From JAKALD01 sp963817785 (GTDB taxonomy: Bacteria; Pseudomonadota; Gammaproteobacteria; Burkholderiales; SG8-39): 64,000 nt of DNA. Made by a program: the position numbers and the translations under genes. The notes below the pieces were generated by a model that was not told where the DNA came from, searched no databases, and worked only from the letters and a program-made list of their open reading frames with translations. The stretch is from the NCBI GenBank assembly GCA_963817785.1, contig CAWFPL010000002.1, positions 62,001 to 126,000 on the forward strand, in the 5' to 3' direction. This document shows positions 16,065 to 24,310 of this stretch, in pieces (within the stretch, counting starts at the first letter, position 1; each line of letters opens with the position of its first letter).

Positions 16065-16316
16065 ATGATTCAAAAACCGTTGCTCGACGAGCTGGATGAG
16101 CGCCTCGCGCAGGCCGCGCGCAGTGCGCCGGCGCAGGATCTGGAAAAGAACCTGCGCGCCCTAGTACTCGCCTTCTTCGAGCGCTTCGACCTGGTCGCGC
16201 GCGAGGACTTCGAGGTCCAGAACCGGCTGCTCGAGCGCGCGCAGGCAAAGCTCGCTGCGCTGGAAGCGCGCATCGTCGAGCTCGAAGCCGGAACCGTCCC
16301 CAAGCCGCCCGCGTAA
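16065..16316 (+). CDS. ubiK: Ubiquinone biosynthesis accessory factor UbiK
   Basis: 83 residues of the UbiK/YqiC (BMFP) family. An amphipathic helix is seen in DLEKNLRALVLAFFERFDLV. A C-terminal coiled coil (REDFEVQNRLLERAQAKLAALEARIVELE) has the invariant VAREDFEVQ. It forms trimers that help the soluble Ubi complex (UbiJ/UbiK) make ubiquinone. It stands directly before comM, a common arrangement in betaproteobacteria. Confidence 0.92.
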   Translation: MIQKPLLDELDERLAQAARSAPAQDLEKNLRALVLAFFERFDLVAREDFEVQNRLLERAQAKLAALEARIVELEAGTVPKPPA

Positions 16317-16360
16317 ACCGCCGCGTCGCCCCCGCGTTTGCCGATACAGGGGGAAAAGCC

Positions 16361-17342
16361 ATGTCGCTCGCAGTCGTGGCCAGCCGCGCGCTCGCGGGGG
16401 TCGAGGCGCCGCCGGTGACGGTCGAGGTGCACCTCGGGCCGGGGCTGCCCGCGTTTCACATCGTCGGGTTGCCCGATGCCGAGGTGCGGGAGGCCAAGGA
16501 CCGTGTGCGCGCAGCGCTGCACCACACGCGCTTCGAATTCCCGGCGCGGCGCATCACCGTGAACCTCGCGCCCGCCGATCTTCCCAAGGACTCGAGCCGC
16601 TTCGATTTGCCGATCGCCCTCGGCATCCTCGCGGCCACGGGCCAGTTGCAGGCCGACGCGCTCGCCGGGCACGAGTTTGCGGGCGAGCTGTCGCTCACCG
16701 GGGAGCTGCGCCCGCTGCGTGGCGCCCTGCCTATGGCCCTGGGGGCGAGGGATGCGGGGCACGCGTTCGTGCTGCCCGCAGACAATGCGGCCCAGGCCGC
16801 GCTCGCGGCGCGCGCCCGCGTGCTGCCCGCTAAAAGCCCGCTCGAGGTTTGCGCGCATCTGAGCGGCGCCGCTGGCCGAGCATCCGGGCGGCGCGCGTTG
16901 TGCGCCGCCGGCCTACGCGGACTTCCTGGACGTCAAGGGGCAGGCACAGGCGAAGCGCGCGCTCGAGGTCGCCGCCGCCGGCGCGCACAGCGCCCTGCTG
17001 GCCGGCCCGCCCGGGACCGGGAAGTCCATGCTCGCAGCGCGCTTTCCCGGGATCCTGCCGCCGCTGAGCGAGGCTGAAGCGCTCGAATCGGCCGCGGTGC
17101 ACTGCGCCTCGAGCCTGGGCTTCGACGCCGCGCTGGTGGGCGGCGGAAACCCGCCGCGCCCGGGCGAGATTTCGCTCGCGCACCATGGCGTGTTGTTTCT
17201 CGACGAGCTTCCCGAATTCGCCCGCAGGGTGCTGGAGGCGCTGCGCGAGCCGCTCGAATCGGGCGCGATTTCGCTCGCTCGCGCAGCGCGCCAGGCGCAG
17301 TTTCCGGCACGCTTCCAGCTCATCGCGGCGATGAATCCGTGC
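16361..17342 (+). pseudogene. comM: comM (yifB) 5' part, frameshifted and interrupted
   Basis: Left piece of the Mg-chelatase-like AAA+ ATPase ComM, which helps branch migration during natural transformation. Frame 1 gives the N-terminal domain (SLAVVASRALAGVEAPPVTV, GLPAFHIVGLPDAEVREAKD) to about residue 168. A one-base frameshift near 16860 then moves the reading to PPAYADFLDVKGQAQAKRAL and the Walker A GPPGTGKSMLAARFPG. Near 17125 the usual RPFRxPHHTAS stretch is missing (GFD runs straight into AALVGGG). Walker B VLFLDELPEFARR is intact. The homology stops at ATGAATCCGTGC (MNPC), where the 8.8-kb insertion begins. The rest resumes at 26132. Confidence 0.93.
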
Positions 17343-17368
17343 GGGTCGTTCGACGTGATGAGTTGTAA

Positions 17369-17745
17369 TCAAGATCGTAATTGCTTGCCCAGAAGTAGGC
17401 AGACATTGGGTATGACATCGAGCAGGTATCCCAGACGCGGCCCGTAAAGACCAGCGAGCAGCACCGCTCTGCAATCGAATTCTGCCGCGCGCTTCGTCCT
17501 GCCACGCAGCGCCGCACCGCCCCGATGACGGAGCTCGCCCAACCGACGCGCAGGCGCGGCCCGCGTAGGCTCAAGGGTACATGGAGCGACCTCGCTCTGC
17601 GCTTTCTTTGCGGCAACAATCTGCTTGATATTTCGACGAGCGAATTGAATCGCCGACACGTTAACGGTCACGCGAAAGTCTTGGACGCCCGCCTCTCGCC
17701 ACCTTCGGCTTTGCTCGCAGGCCGTCTTCCTTCCTGTGCGCCTTC
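17369..17745 (-). pseudogene. Degenerate EAL-domain fragment
   Basis: On the minus strand the reading TVNVSAIQFARRNIKQIV aligns with the EAL-domain segment MAVNVSAKQFARGDIERSV of the neighbouring GGDEF-EAL protein. The bases just upstream (about 17650-17745) still resemble the CEQNRRWQRAGLPRLR stretch (GLRAKPKVARGGRPRLSR with an out-of-frame join). Downstream the similarity fades into unrelated sequence. This is a remnant of a second EAL gene at the island edge, without a full open frame. The nucleotide likeness to 20095-20185 suggests a diverged duplicate. Confidence 0.65.
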
Positions 17746-17845
17746 CTAGATGCGCGCGACGCTCACCGTGTCAACGCCGATGAATAGAAGATGGCAATAC
17801 GAGTCAATGCATGACGCAAATCGATACAAGCTCTACGCAGCCTCG

Positions 17846-18149
17846 TTACCGGCTCCGGCCTCGACGGCTCCCCTCGATCAGCACCCGCATCTTCCGTCCG
17901 GCATGAAACGTGACAATACGGCGCGGGCTCACGAGGGCGGGCTCACCCGTCTTCGGATTGCGGCCTGGGCCGTTGTGCCTTGCGCCGCACCTGAAAGTTC
18001 CCAAAACCAGAGAGTTTGACCCTCTCACCTCGCTCAAGGACGGTGCTGATTTCCTCGAAGAACGCTTCGACCATGTCCTTCGCTTCGCGGCCGTTCAAAC
18101 CGATTCTTTCTGCGAGCACTTCTGTAAGCGAGGCTTTTGTAAGCGTCAT
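17846..18149 (-). pseudogene. ihfA: ihfA-like gene with a frameshift
   Basis: The first part reads MTLTKASLTEVLAERIGL, REAKDMVEAFFEEI and RVKLSGFGNFQVR, a clear IHF alpha N-terminus, then leaves frame at QRP and stops. One base out, the sequence continues GRNPKTGEP...RRIVTFHAGRKMRVLIEG, the DNA-binding arm and C-terminus. A single one-base change near 17965-17975 therefore breaks an otherwise complete gene of about 100 residues. IHF bends DNA as a heterodimer; the main ihfA normally sits behind pheT, so this would be an extra, island-borne copy. An assembly error is possible. Confidence 0.85.
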
Positions 18150-18301
18150 ATCGGAACTGCCTGCACTGCGGAGGCTGCGCGCAACACACGGTATCGAGCC
18201 CCAACACCGTCTGCAAGCATCTGGGTAGGATAGAGAACTCTCCTCGGGGCCGAGCGTCTGCGGCGTCGGAGAGTCGAGCCGCCAACGGGCTCACTTCGGA
18301 C

Positions 18302-18538
18302 ATGGCTAACAATGCGACATGCACCTGCTTGATCTGCGGGACGAGGTTTCAGTTGGGCCGGCGCCCCTTGGACGGGCGATATATCCCCGCGTACGATATT
18401 CATGTGTGCCATCCCTGCTACGAATTCAACGTCGATGGATGGGCTTCCCACTACGAGCAGGCCTTGATCAGACACCTGCAAGATCTAGGGATTCCGATCC
18501 CGCATCGAAACGCCAAGGGGTTGCTTCCTCGTGAGTGA
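18302..18538 (+). CDS. Small Cys-rich hypothetical protein
   Basis: 78 residues. Two cysteine pairs, CLIC near residue 10 and CHPC near residue 38, could form a zinc ribbon (LICGTRF, IHVCHPCYEFN). The rest is soluble and helical (EQALIRHLQDLGIPIP). No ribosome site is evident before the ATG and I do not recognise the family. It lies alone between the ihfA remnant and the response regulator. Coding is plausible because the cysteine spacing looks conserved, but it could be a chance frame. Confidence 0.45.
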   Translation: MANNATCTCLICGTRFQLGRRPLDGRYIPAYDIHVCHPCYEFNVDGWASHYEQALIRHLQDLGIPIPHRNAKGLLPRE

Positions 18539-18651
18539 AGGCGCACGCGACGTTGATGCCCGCGAAGCAGGGCGAACTTGCGGCGCGCTCCCTGCGCATG
18601 GACGTCGATGCTAGGGCAACGGCAGGTAGCGGAGTGGCGCATCCGTGTCAG

Positions 18652-19440
18652 CTATGCGTGCTTCAGGACGGCTCGAATTGTGCCCTCCAGGATTTTCTTG
18701 CTGTAAGGCTTCGTGATGTAGCCGTCCGCCCCCAGCTCGAGACCGCGGCGAATGTCCTCCTGCCCCTCCAGCACTGTCAGCATGACCACCGGAAGCATGG
18801 CGAGCGTTTGGGAGCGGCGCATGGCCGAGAGAATCTCGAAGCCGTTGCCGTCGGGCAGCATCACGTCCAGAAGCACGAGGTCCGGCAGCGGTTGCGCCCG
18901 TAGGTCCTCGATCATCTGGCGACGGTCGCGCGCAGCCCGCACGCGGTAACCGGCCATGCTTACCCGTAGATCGGCAAGCGCCAGCTGATCGGGATCATCC
19001 TCGACGATGAGTACCGTGGTCTCGGCGGGGTTCTTACCGAGGGGATCGCGGTTATTTAGCCGGTCAGGCGACAGGAACGCGCCCGAACGCTCAAGAGCCG
19101 TATCGGCCGCCTGCGCCTGTGTCTCAATGCGCCACAGATCCTCCGGCGCCGTCGGGCCCTCCGGCTTCGACTCGAGCAGGATCGTGAAGTCGAGATCCTG
19201 CGTGTAGTCGGCAACGCGCGAGCCGACGTATCCGATCTCCTCGAGCTCGGCAAGCCAATCGAAGAGGAGCGGGTCCGCAAACTGCCGCAGGCGTCCCCGG
19301 ACGACGTCGCAATGTGTGTCCCGCTCGATGATTCGAAGAATCCGGCGATAGTCGGAGGGAATGGCCGTGTCCGGCGAGGCCAAGGCCTCGTCCCCGAATG
19401 CCGTTCGCCAATAGATGCGGTCTTGAGCGGGGAATGTCAT
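18652..19440 (-). CDS. Response regulator with an uncharacterised N-terminal region
   Basis: 262 residues. The C-terminal receiver domain (about 140-262) has the acidic pair in LIVEDDPDQ, the phosphoacceptor Asp in LVLLDVMLPDGNG, a Thr in VVMLTV and the switch Lys in YITKPYSKK. The first 135 residues (AIPSDYRRILRIIERDTHCD, PLLFDWLAELEEIGYV) are not a known output domain that I recognise. No DNA-binding or GGDEF output follows, so it probably acts through protein contacts. It is transcribed in the same direction as the GGDEF-EAL gene 163 bases upstream and may share its transcript. No partner kinase is visible in the island. Confidence 0.85.
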   Translation of the reverse strand: MTFPAQDRIYWRTAFGDEALASPDTAIPSDYRRILRIIERDTHCDVVRGRLRQFADPLLFDWLAELEEIGYVGSRVADYTQDLDFTILLESKPEGPTAPEDLWRIETQAQAADTALERSGAFLSPDRLNNRDPLGKNPAETTVLIVEDDPDQLALADLRVSMAGYRVRAARDRRQMIEDLRAQPLPDLVLLDVMLPDGNGFEILSAMRRSQTLAMLPVVMLTVLEGQEDIRRGLELGADGYITKPYSKKILEGTIRAVLKHA

Positions 19441-19603
19441 TTTCAGGGTCGCTGTAATGCTACGTTGGCGCCACGCAGCGGGTCTCGGAGCACCCGAGAG
19501 GCGAGCACCGTGGCGGGTGCGAGTTGGGATAAGTGGATTTTCATGGATGGTCCGCAGCGCCGACGCCGCGGACCTTCGTCGCGCGGACTTCGGCAGCTAC
19601 GCC

Positions 19604-22360
19604 CTATCTGGCTGACGATGAAATGGTGAACGGCCCCTTTTTGAGCAGAGCCTCGAGCTTTCCCGCCACCAGGGGTTTGGCGAAATAATAGCCTTGGGCA
19701 GCATCACACCCATGGGCGCGCAGAAAGCGCGCCTGGCGCTCGTGCTCCACGCCCTCGGCGACGACGCCGAAGCCCAACGCGTGCGCGAGGTCGATGATTT
19801 CGCGGACCAGCCTCTGGGCCTTTCTGCCCGAGACGATGTCCCGCACGAAGGACTGATCGATCTTCAGCTTATCGAGCGGCAGGCGCCTCAAATAGGAAAG
19901 CGACGAATAGCCCGTGCCGAAATCGTCAATCGAAACGATCACGCCCAAGGACTGCAAGCGCTTGAGCCTCGCGCGCGTTGCCACGATGTCGTGCATGACC
20001 ACGCCCTCGGTGACCTCGAGCTCGAGCTCACCCGGCTCGAAATCGCCGCGGTTTCTCATGGCGGCCACGCTGCGCTCGATATCTCCGCGCGCGAACTGCT
20101 TCGCCGAGACGTTGACGGCCATGCGTAACCGTGGCAAACCGGCCCGTTGCCATCGTCGATTCTGCTCGCAAGCCGCTTTCAGCACCCACTCGCCGATGGG
20201 GATGATGAGACCGGTCTCCTCCGCCAGGGGAATGAACCGGGCGGGCGATACGAGTCCCATCTCCGGGTGCCGCCAGCGAATGAGCGCCTCGACGCCGCAG
20301 ATCCGGCCGCTCTTCAGGTCGACCTGGGGCTGGTAGCGGAGTTCGAACTCCGCCTTGTCGAGCGCCCGGCGAAGCGCGGCTTCCATTTGTACGCGCTGAG
20401 AGGCCCACTCTCCCAGGTCGGGCGTGTAGAACTGAAAGCCGTTGCCGCCGCCCGCCTGGACGCGTTGCAGCGCCGCATCGGCGTTCTTGAGAAGGGTCTC
20501 CGTATCCTTGCCGTCATCCGGGTACAGGCTCGCTCCGATACTGCACGTCGCATAGATCTTTCGCCTTCGAACCAAGAACGACTCTGTGAACGCTTCCTGA
20601 AGCCGGTGTGCGACCCGTAGAACGTCTTCCGGTCGACGAACGTACTGCAGCAGCACGACGAAGTCGTCGCCGCCGAGGCTCGCCAGGGTGTCGCCCTCGC
20701 GCATGCGCGCCTGGATGCGCGCCGCAACCGCCTTGATGACTTCATCGCCGAACGAGTGACCAAGGCCGCCGATGAGTACCGCAAAGCGGTCCAGATCGAC
20801 CCGCAGCACGGCGAGCCGCTCGCCCTTGCGGCGCTCGGCGTGCGCGATCGCCTGGGAGACCCGGTCGCTCAGCACCGTGCGGTTCGGCAAAGCGGTGAGC
20901 GCGTCGTGCGTGGCCAAGTACTCGATATGGGCTTCGTTTTGCTTTCGCTCGGTGATGTCCTGCGCAAAGCCGGCAAAGCTGACGATGCCGCCGGCCTCGT
21001 CGAGCGTCGGCTCACCGTGAAAGAGCAGCACCCGCTCCTTGCCGCCCTTGTGCAGAATGCGGCGCTCCTGGCGAAACGCCCGGTTTGCGCTCGCCATGGA
21101 GCTGAAGACCCCCCGCAGGCCTTGCCGCTCCTGCGGCGGAAAGAATTCGAGAATCTCCCTGACCGGACGGCGGCTTTCCTGGGCGGGCAATCCGAATAGT
21201 CGGCTCAATCCGGCAGAGCTGCTTATGATCCCGCTCGAGACGTCGAAGGACCAGGTGCCTAACTGGGCGAGCTGCTCGGCCGCGGCCAAGGTTGCGAGGC
21301 TTTGGCGCAGGTCAAGCTCCATCTGCTTGCGCAACGTGACATCGCGTGCGGAGACCGCGAGCCCGTCTCCCAGAGGAACGAGCTGATGCCGGAGCCACCA
21401 GACCTTTCCGGAGAGCATCCGGACGTGAACATCTTCCTCCAGCGCCTTTCCGGTGTTCACGACCTGGAAGTAGTTCTCGAGTAGCCCGTCGGCCTTGATG
21501 GCCGGCAGGATCTCGCTGTGCCTTCGGCCAATGAGCTTGCCTCGCGGCACGCCGAGCATCTCTTCGGCGTGCCGATTCACCTCGACGAACTCGAAGTCCA
21601 CGAGCCTGCCGGCGGTATCCCGTACGCTCTTCAACATGGAGAATGCGTCCAGACTACCGTCTCTGGCGGCCCGGTACCGCGCTTCGCTTTCCCGCAACGA
21701 CCGAATGACGCGATCGTGCTCGGCCTGGCGGCGGGTGGTTGCGATGCCGAACGCCAGGTCGCCGGCTGTTTCGCATAGAAGCCCCAACGTCTCGCTGCCG
21801 AAGGCCGTCGGCTCCGCTTTGTACAAGGCGAGCGCTCCGACGACGGTATCGTCGAGCTTCAGCGGGAGACACACGCACGATCCGTATCTGTGCCTCAACG
21901 CGATGCGGCGCCAGCGGCCGAACCTCACGCCGACTCGAATGTCTTCGACCGCGACGGGCATGCCGGTTCGTATCGCGGCCCCAACTGGCGTTCCGCCCTC
22001 CGCAGTCTCGGCCCAGCGCGCCTTGATCCGCTCGAGATAGTCCTCGGCGCCGCCCCAGTGGGCCTTCGGGAGAACGCTTTTACGCTTATCTTGCGCCGCG
22101 TAGCCCACCCACGCCATGCGGTAGCCGCCGGCCTCGCCGACGGCGCGGCACATCTCGGTGAGCAATGAGGCTTCGTCACGTGCGTGCAGCACAACCTCTT
22201 TGCCCGCCGTGAGCCCCCGCAGCGCGCGGTTCACGCGCTCCAATTCGGCCTGCGGATCATGGTGCGTGAAGCTTTTTCTTTGTGTCTTCTTAATCACGAT
22301 GTTCGAAGAGCCAATGGGCGCGGCCGCGCTCGATCTTGAACGAGCAAAGTCCCTGCTCAT
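19604..22360 (-). CDS. GAF-PAS-PAS-GGDEF-EAL cyclic-di-GMP enzyme
   Basis: About 918 residues from the ATG at 22360; GTG at 22297 and ATGs at 22417 and 22666 are alternatives, none with a clear ribosome site. Order: GAF (VLHARDEASLLTEMCRAVGE), PAS (LRESEARYRAARDG; ending SARDVTLRK), a second PAS/PAC (FAGFAQDITERK), GGDEF with THDALTALPNRT and the variant signature LGGDDFVVLL preceded by an I-site RxxD (REGD), then EAL (VEALIRWRHPEMG). The EAL catalytic set is complete (NVS, ELEVTEG, DDFGTGYSS, KIDQSF, AEGVE, QGYYF). It probably degrades c-di-GMP and may make it. The GEMM-I riboswitch lies upstream on the same strand. Confidence 0.92.
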   Translation of the reverse strand: MSRDFARSRSSAAAPIGSSNIVIKKTQRKSFTHHDPQAELERVNRALRGLTAGKEVVLHARDEASLLTEMCRAVGEAGGYRMAWVGYAAQDKRKSVLPKAHWGGAEDYLERIKARWAETAEGGTPVGAAIRTGMPVAVEDIRVGVRFGRWRRIALRHRYGSCVCLPLKLDDTVVGALALYKAEPTAFGSETLGLLCETAGDLAFGIATTRRQAEHDRVIRSLRESEARYRAARDGSLDAFSMLKSVRDTAGRLVDFEFVEVNRHAEEMLGVPRGKLIGRRHSEILPAIKADGLLENYFQVVNTGKALEEDVHVRMLSGKVWWLRHQLVPLGDGLAVSARDVTLRKQMELDLRQSLATLAAAEQLAQLGTWSFDVSSGIISSSAGLSRLFGLPAQESRRPVREILEFFPPQERQGLRGVFSSMASANRAFRQERRILHKGGKERVLLFHGEPTLDEAGGIVSFAGFAQDITERKQNEAHIEYLATHDALTALPNRTVLSDRVSQAIAHAERRKGERLAVLRVDLDRFAVLIGGLGHSFGDEVIKAVAARIQARMREGDTLASLGGDDFVVLLQYVRRPEDVLRVAHRLQEAFTESFLVRRRKIYATCSIGASLYPDDGKDTETLLKNADAALQRVQAGGGNGFQFYTPDLGEWASQRVQMEAALRRALDKAEFELRYQPQVDLKSGRICGVEALIRWRHPEMGLVSPARFIPLAEETGLIIPIGEWVLKAACEQNRRWQRAGLPRLRMAVNVSAKQFARGDIERSVAAMRNRGDFEPGELELEVTEGVVMHDIVATRARLKRLQSLGVIVSIDDFGTGYSSLSYLRRLPLDKLKIDQSFVRDIVSGRKAQRLVREIIDLAHALGFGVVAEGVEHERQARFLRAHGCDAAQGYYFAKPLVAGKLEALLKKGPFTISSSAR

Positions 22361-22866
22361 TGCTGGCGTGCGACCACGGAGTGAGCCAGCGGGTGAAGCG
22401 ATGGACGATATCCTCATGGGTCCGTCACCGCTACGCCCTCGATGGGCCATCTTTGCGAGAAGAACGCGCCGGCGGACGCCGCAACATCTTGTGCTCGCTT
22501 GTGCGTTGTGAGGGAGGGGCGCGCGTGTTCGGATGCGCGCCTTATGGTCTGGCGTCCGATCAAGGGCCACGGATTCGTCAGGGGCAACCCAAGCCGCGCC
22601 TGAGCGTGCCGCCCGAGCGGGATACGCGTGCGTAACGTCCATTGCGGGCATGCGTTCCCGAGGCACCCCAACGGGGCATGTATGTGCCGGCGCGTGCGTG
22701 GGCAGGCGCCGGAGACACGAGTATCAGACGCGAGCCGCTTTGAGGGCAAACAAGCGCTGCGGCTGGCCGATCGTAGGTTGCGCACGATCCTCCCAATCCT
22801 GTAAGCATCTCGGGCAGAGCGCGCAGCCATACAGCCAAGCGAGCTTGGACTGACGATCCTTCCGAA
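22361..22866 (-). other. Long leader between the riboswitch and the GGDEF-EAL gene
   Basis: This stretch of about 500 bases holds no coding sequence I can support. Short frames on both strands have arginine- and proline-rich, unconvincing translations. A small hairpin (CCAAG-CTCG-CTTGG, 22843-22856 by plus-strand position) follows the aptamer but lacks a T-run. GGGAGG occurs near 22787-22795. The expression platform of the riboswitch should be here. Confidence 0.45.
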
Positions 22867-22952
22867 CCGGCAACCCCGCTACCTTGCGCCCTATCGGGCG
22901 GTTAGGCCGGAGGCTTTGCGTCGCCGCCTTTCGGCGGCTTTGCCCTTGCCAG
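22867..22952 (-). ncRNA. GEMM-I (c-di-GMP-I) riboswitch aptamer
   Basis: Read on the minus strand, the RNA has P1 CUGGCA/UGCCGG, the core AGGGCAAAGCC, and a P2 helix GCCGCC-GAAA-GGCGGC with the GNRA loop. The invariant block GCAAAGCCUCCGGCCUAA follows, then a P3 hairpin GCCC-GAUA-GGGC and the closing GGUAGCGGGGUU. The two conserved blocks are the same as in the Vibrio cholerae Vc2 aptamer from memory, and the tetraloop and receptor arrangement fits. It binds cyclic di-GMP and controls the downstream gene, here most simply the GGDEF-EAL gene. Confidence 0.94.
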
Positions 22953-22954
22953 CG

Positions 22955-22984
22955 CTTATAACGGTCACCAGGACGAATGCGCAA
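22955..22984 (-). promoter_or_regulatory. Promoter of the GEMM-I riboswitch
   Basis: On the minus strand TATAAG (22960-22955) lies 18 bp after TTGCGC (22984-22979). The -10 box is good and the -35 weak. Transcription would begin about seven bases later, near 22948, at the first helix of the aptamer, which is where a riboswitch transcript is expected to start. Confidence 0.6.
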
Positions 22985-23312
22985 TCGACAATCACCACTC
23001 CTGACAGACTTTCACACTCTCCGTTCAAACTGCTTCGATCCAGCTCGACCCGAGATTGCCGCCAAGCAGGCCGACATGGCGCAGTTCTGCTTGGGTTGCG
23101 TGCGCTGGAGGCGCTTCCCGCCCCCGGCGTTTAGCTTCTTTGGAAGGGCAGCGGAACCTCATCGCGAGGCCAAGAAATCAATAAGCCATACGCGACGAAG
23201 GCCGGATTCTGGGGTGATAACTTTGCGCACAAAGCGCACGAATTGGATCACCGACCACGCAGTGCCTTCGGCCTGTGCCAGTAGAATCGAGCCCGAAACA
23301 AGGGGATTCTCA
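22985..23312. other. Spacer between the riboswitch promoter and the EAL gene
   Basis: About 330 bases without a supported gene. An open frame on the plus strand runs into the EAL gene, but its translation (Arg/Pro/Ser-rich) has no domain features. No second aptamer is seen on the plus strand. It should hold the promoter of the EAL gene; none is clear by eye. Confidence 0.4.
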
Positions 23313-24155
23313 ATGGTGAACCAGAAGGTCCAGGCTGCGCCGGATACGGCGAGCGAGCAGAAGTTGCTCGAGGAGATGGACGAGGCGCTTGCGCTCTGGA
23401 GCGATTCAGCCACTCGCTTGCGCGAGGCGTTGCAAAACGACGAGCTGCAGCTCCACCACCAGCCGATCCTCGCCCTGCGAACCGGCCGATTTGAAATGTC
23501 CGAGGTGCTTGTGCGCCTGCGCGAGGAGGAAACACTCCTCCTGCCGCCGGGAGAATTTCTCCCGGCGTTCGAGCACTGCGGCATGCTTCCCGATCTCGAC
23601 CGATGGGTGGTGAGAAAAGTCCTGCAAAGGCTGCACGACGAGGGCGCCGGCAGTTTGCGCTCCTTCGGCATCAACGTTTCGAGCCAGACGCTCGAGGACT
23701 CGGCGATGCCGAGGTTCATCGCCAAAGAGTTGATGGCGACCGGCCTCGCGCCGGATTCTCTGTACTTCGAGATCGACGAGAGCGACGTTCTCTCGCGGCT
23801 CGGGCCGGCCACGGAGTTTGCGACGGCGGTGAAGACCATCGGCTGCCGCGTGGCGATCGACGGATTCGGACGGCGATCGGTATCCTTTGCGCCGCTGAAG
23901 GGGCTACCCGTCGATTTCCTTAAAGTGGACGGCTCGATCGTGCGCAACATCCTGCGCAGCGACATAGCACTCCGCAAGCTTGACGCGATGATACGTGTCG
24001 GCCAGGCGGTCGGCTTCGACCTGATTGCCGAGTGCGTCGAAGAGCAGGATGTACTTGCGCGCCTCAAAGGGCTCGGCGTCGGTTACGCGCAGGGATTCGG
24101 AATTTGCGAGCCGCAGCCGATGGAAAAGCTCGCGCGTTCGCAAGCGCACACTTGA
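23313..24155 (+). CDS. Degenerate EAL-domain protein (probable c-di-GMP binder or regulator)
   Basis: 280 residues from the ATG behind AGGGGA. The EAL fold is recognisable in LQLHHQPILALRTGRF, INVSSQTLED, LYFEIDESD and LIAECVEEQDVLARLKGLGV. Key positions are changed: EAL is EVL (MSEVLVRL) and the catalytic IDDFG is IDGFG (VAIDGFGRRS), so one metal-binding aspartate is lost. Phosphodiesterase activity is therefore unlikely; such proteins often bind c-di-GMP or partner proteins. It is divergent from the riboswitch and GGDEF-EAL gene, and 155 bases ahead of the diguanylate cyclase gene on the same strand. Confidence 0.85.
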   Translation: MVNQKVQAAPDTASEQKLLEEMDEALALWSDSATRLREALQNDELQLHHQPILALRTGRFEMSEVLVRLREEETLLLPPGEFLPAFEHCGMLPDLDRWVVRKVLQRLHDEGAGSLRSFGINVSSQTLEDSAMPRFIAKELMATGLAPDSLYFEIDESDVLSRLGPATEFATAVKTIGCRVAIDGFGRRSVSFAPLKGLPVDFLKVDGSIVRNILRSDIALRKLDAMIRVGQAVGFDLIAECVEEQDVLARLKGLGVGYAQGFGICEPQPMEKLARSQAHT

Positions 24156-24310
24156 TGGTGATAGAAGGCGCAGACCGATATTGTAGGGCGGCCCGGATGG
24201 GGCATTCGAATACCCGAGCGACAACCCGCCGTTACGCGTCATCGCGCGAAGCAAACGTCAAGCGGTCTCAGCTGCTCTCCCAGGACACGATGTACAACGA
24301 GGACGACCCG

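Noticed and set aside
22724..22984. A minus-strand frame crossing the riboswitch (86 residues with CALCPRC)
   Set aside because: It starts upstream of the predicted transcription start and runs through the conserved aptamer, so the sequence is explained by RNA structure.
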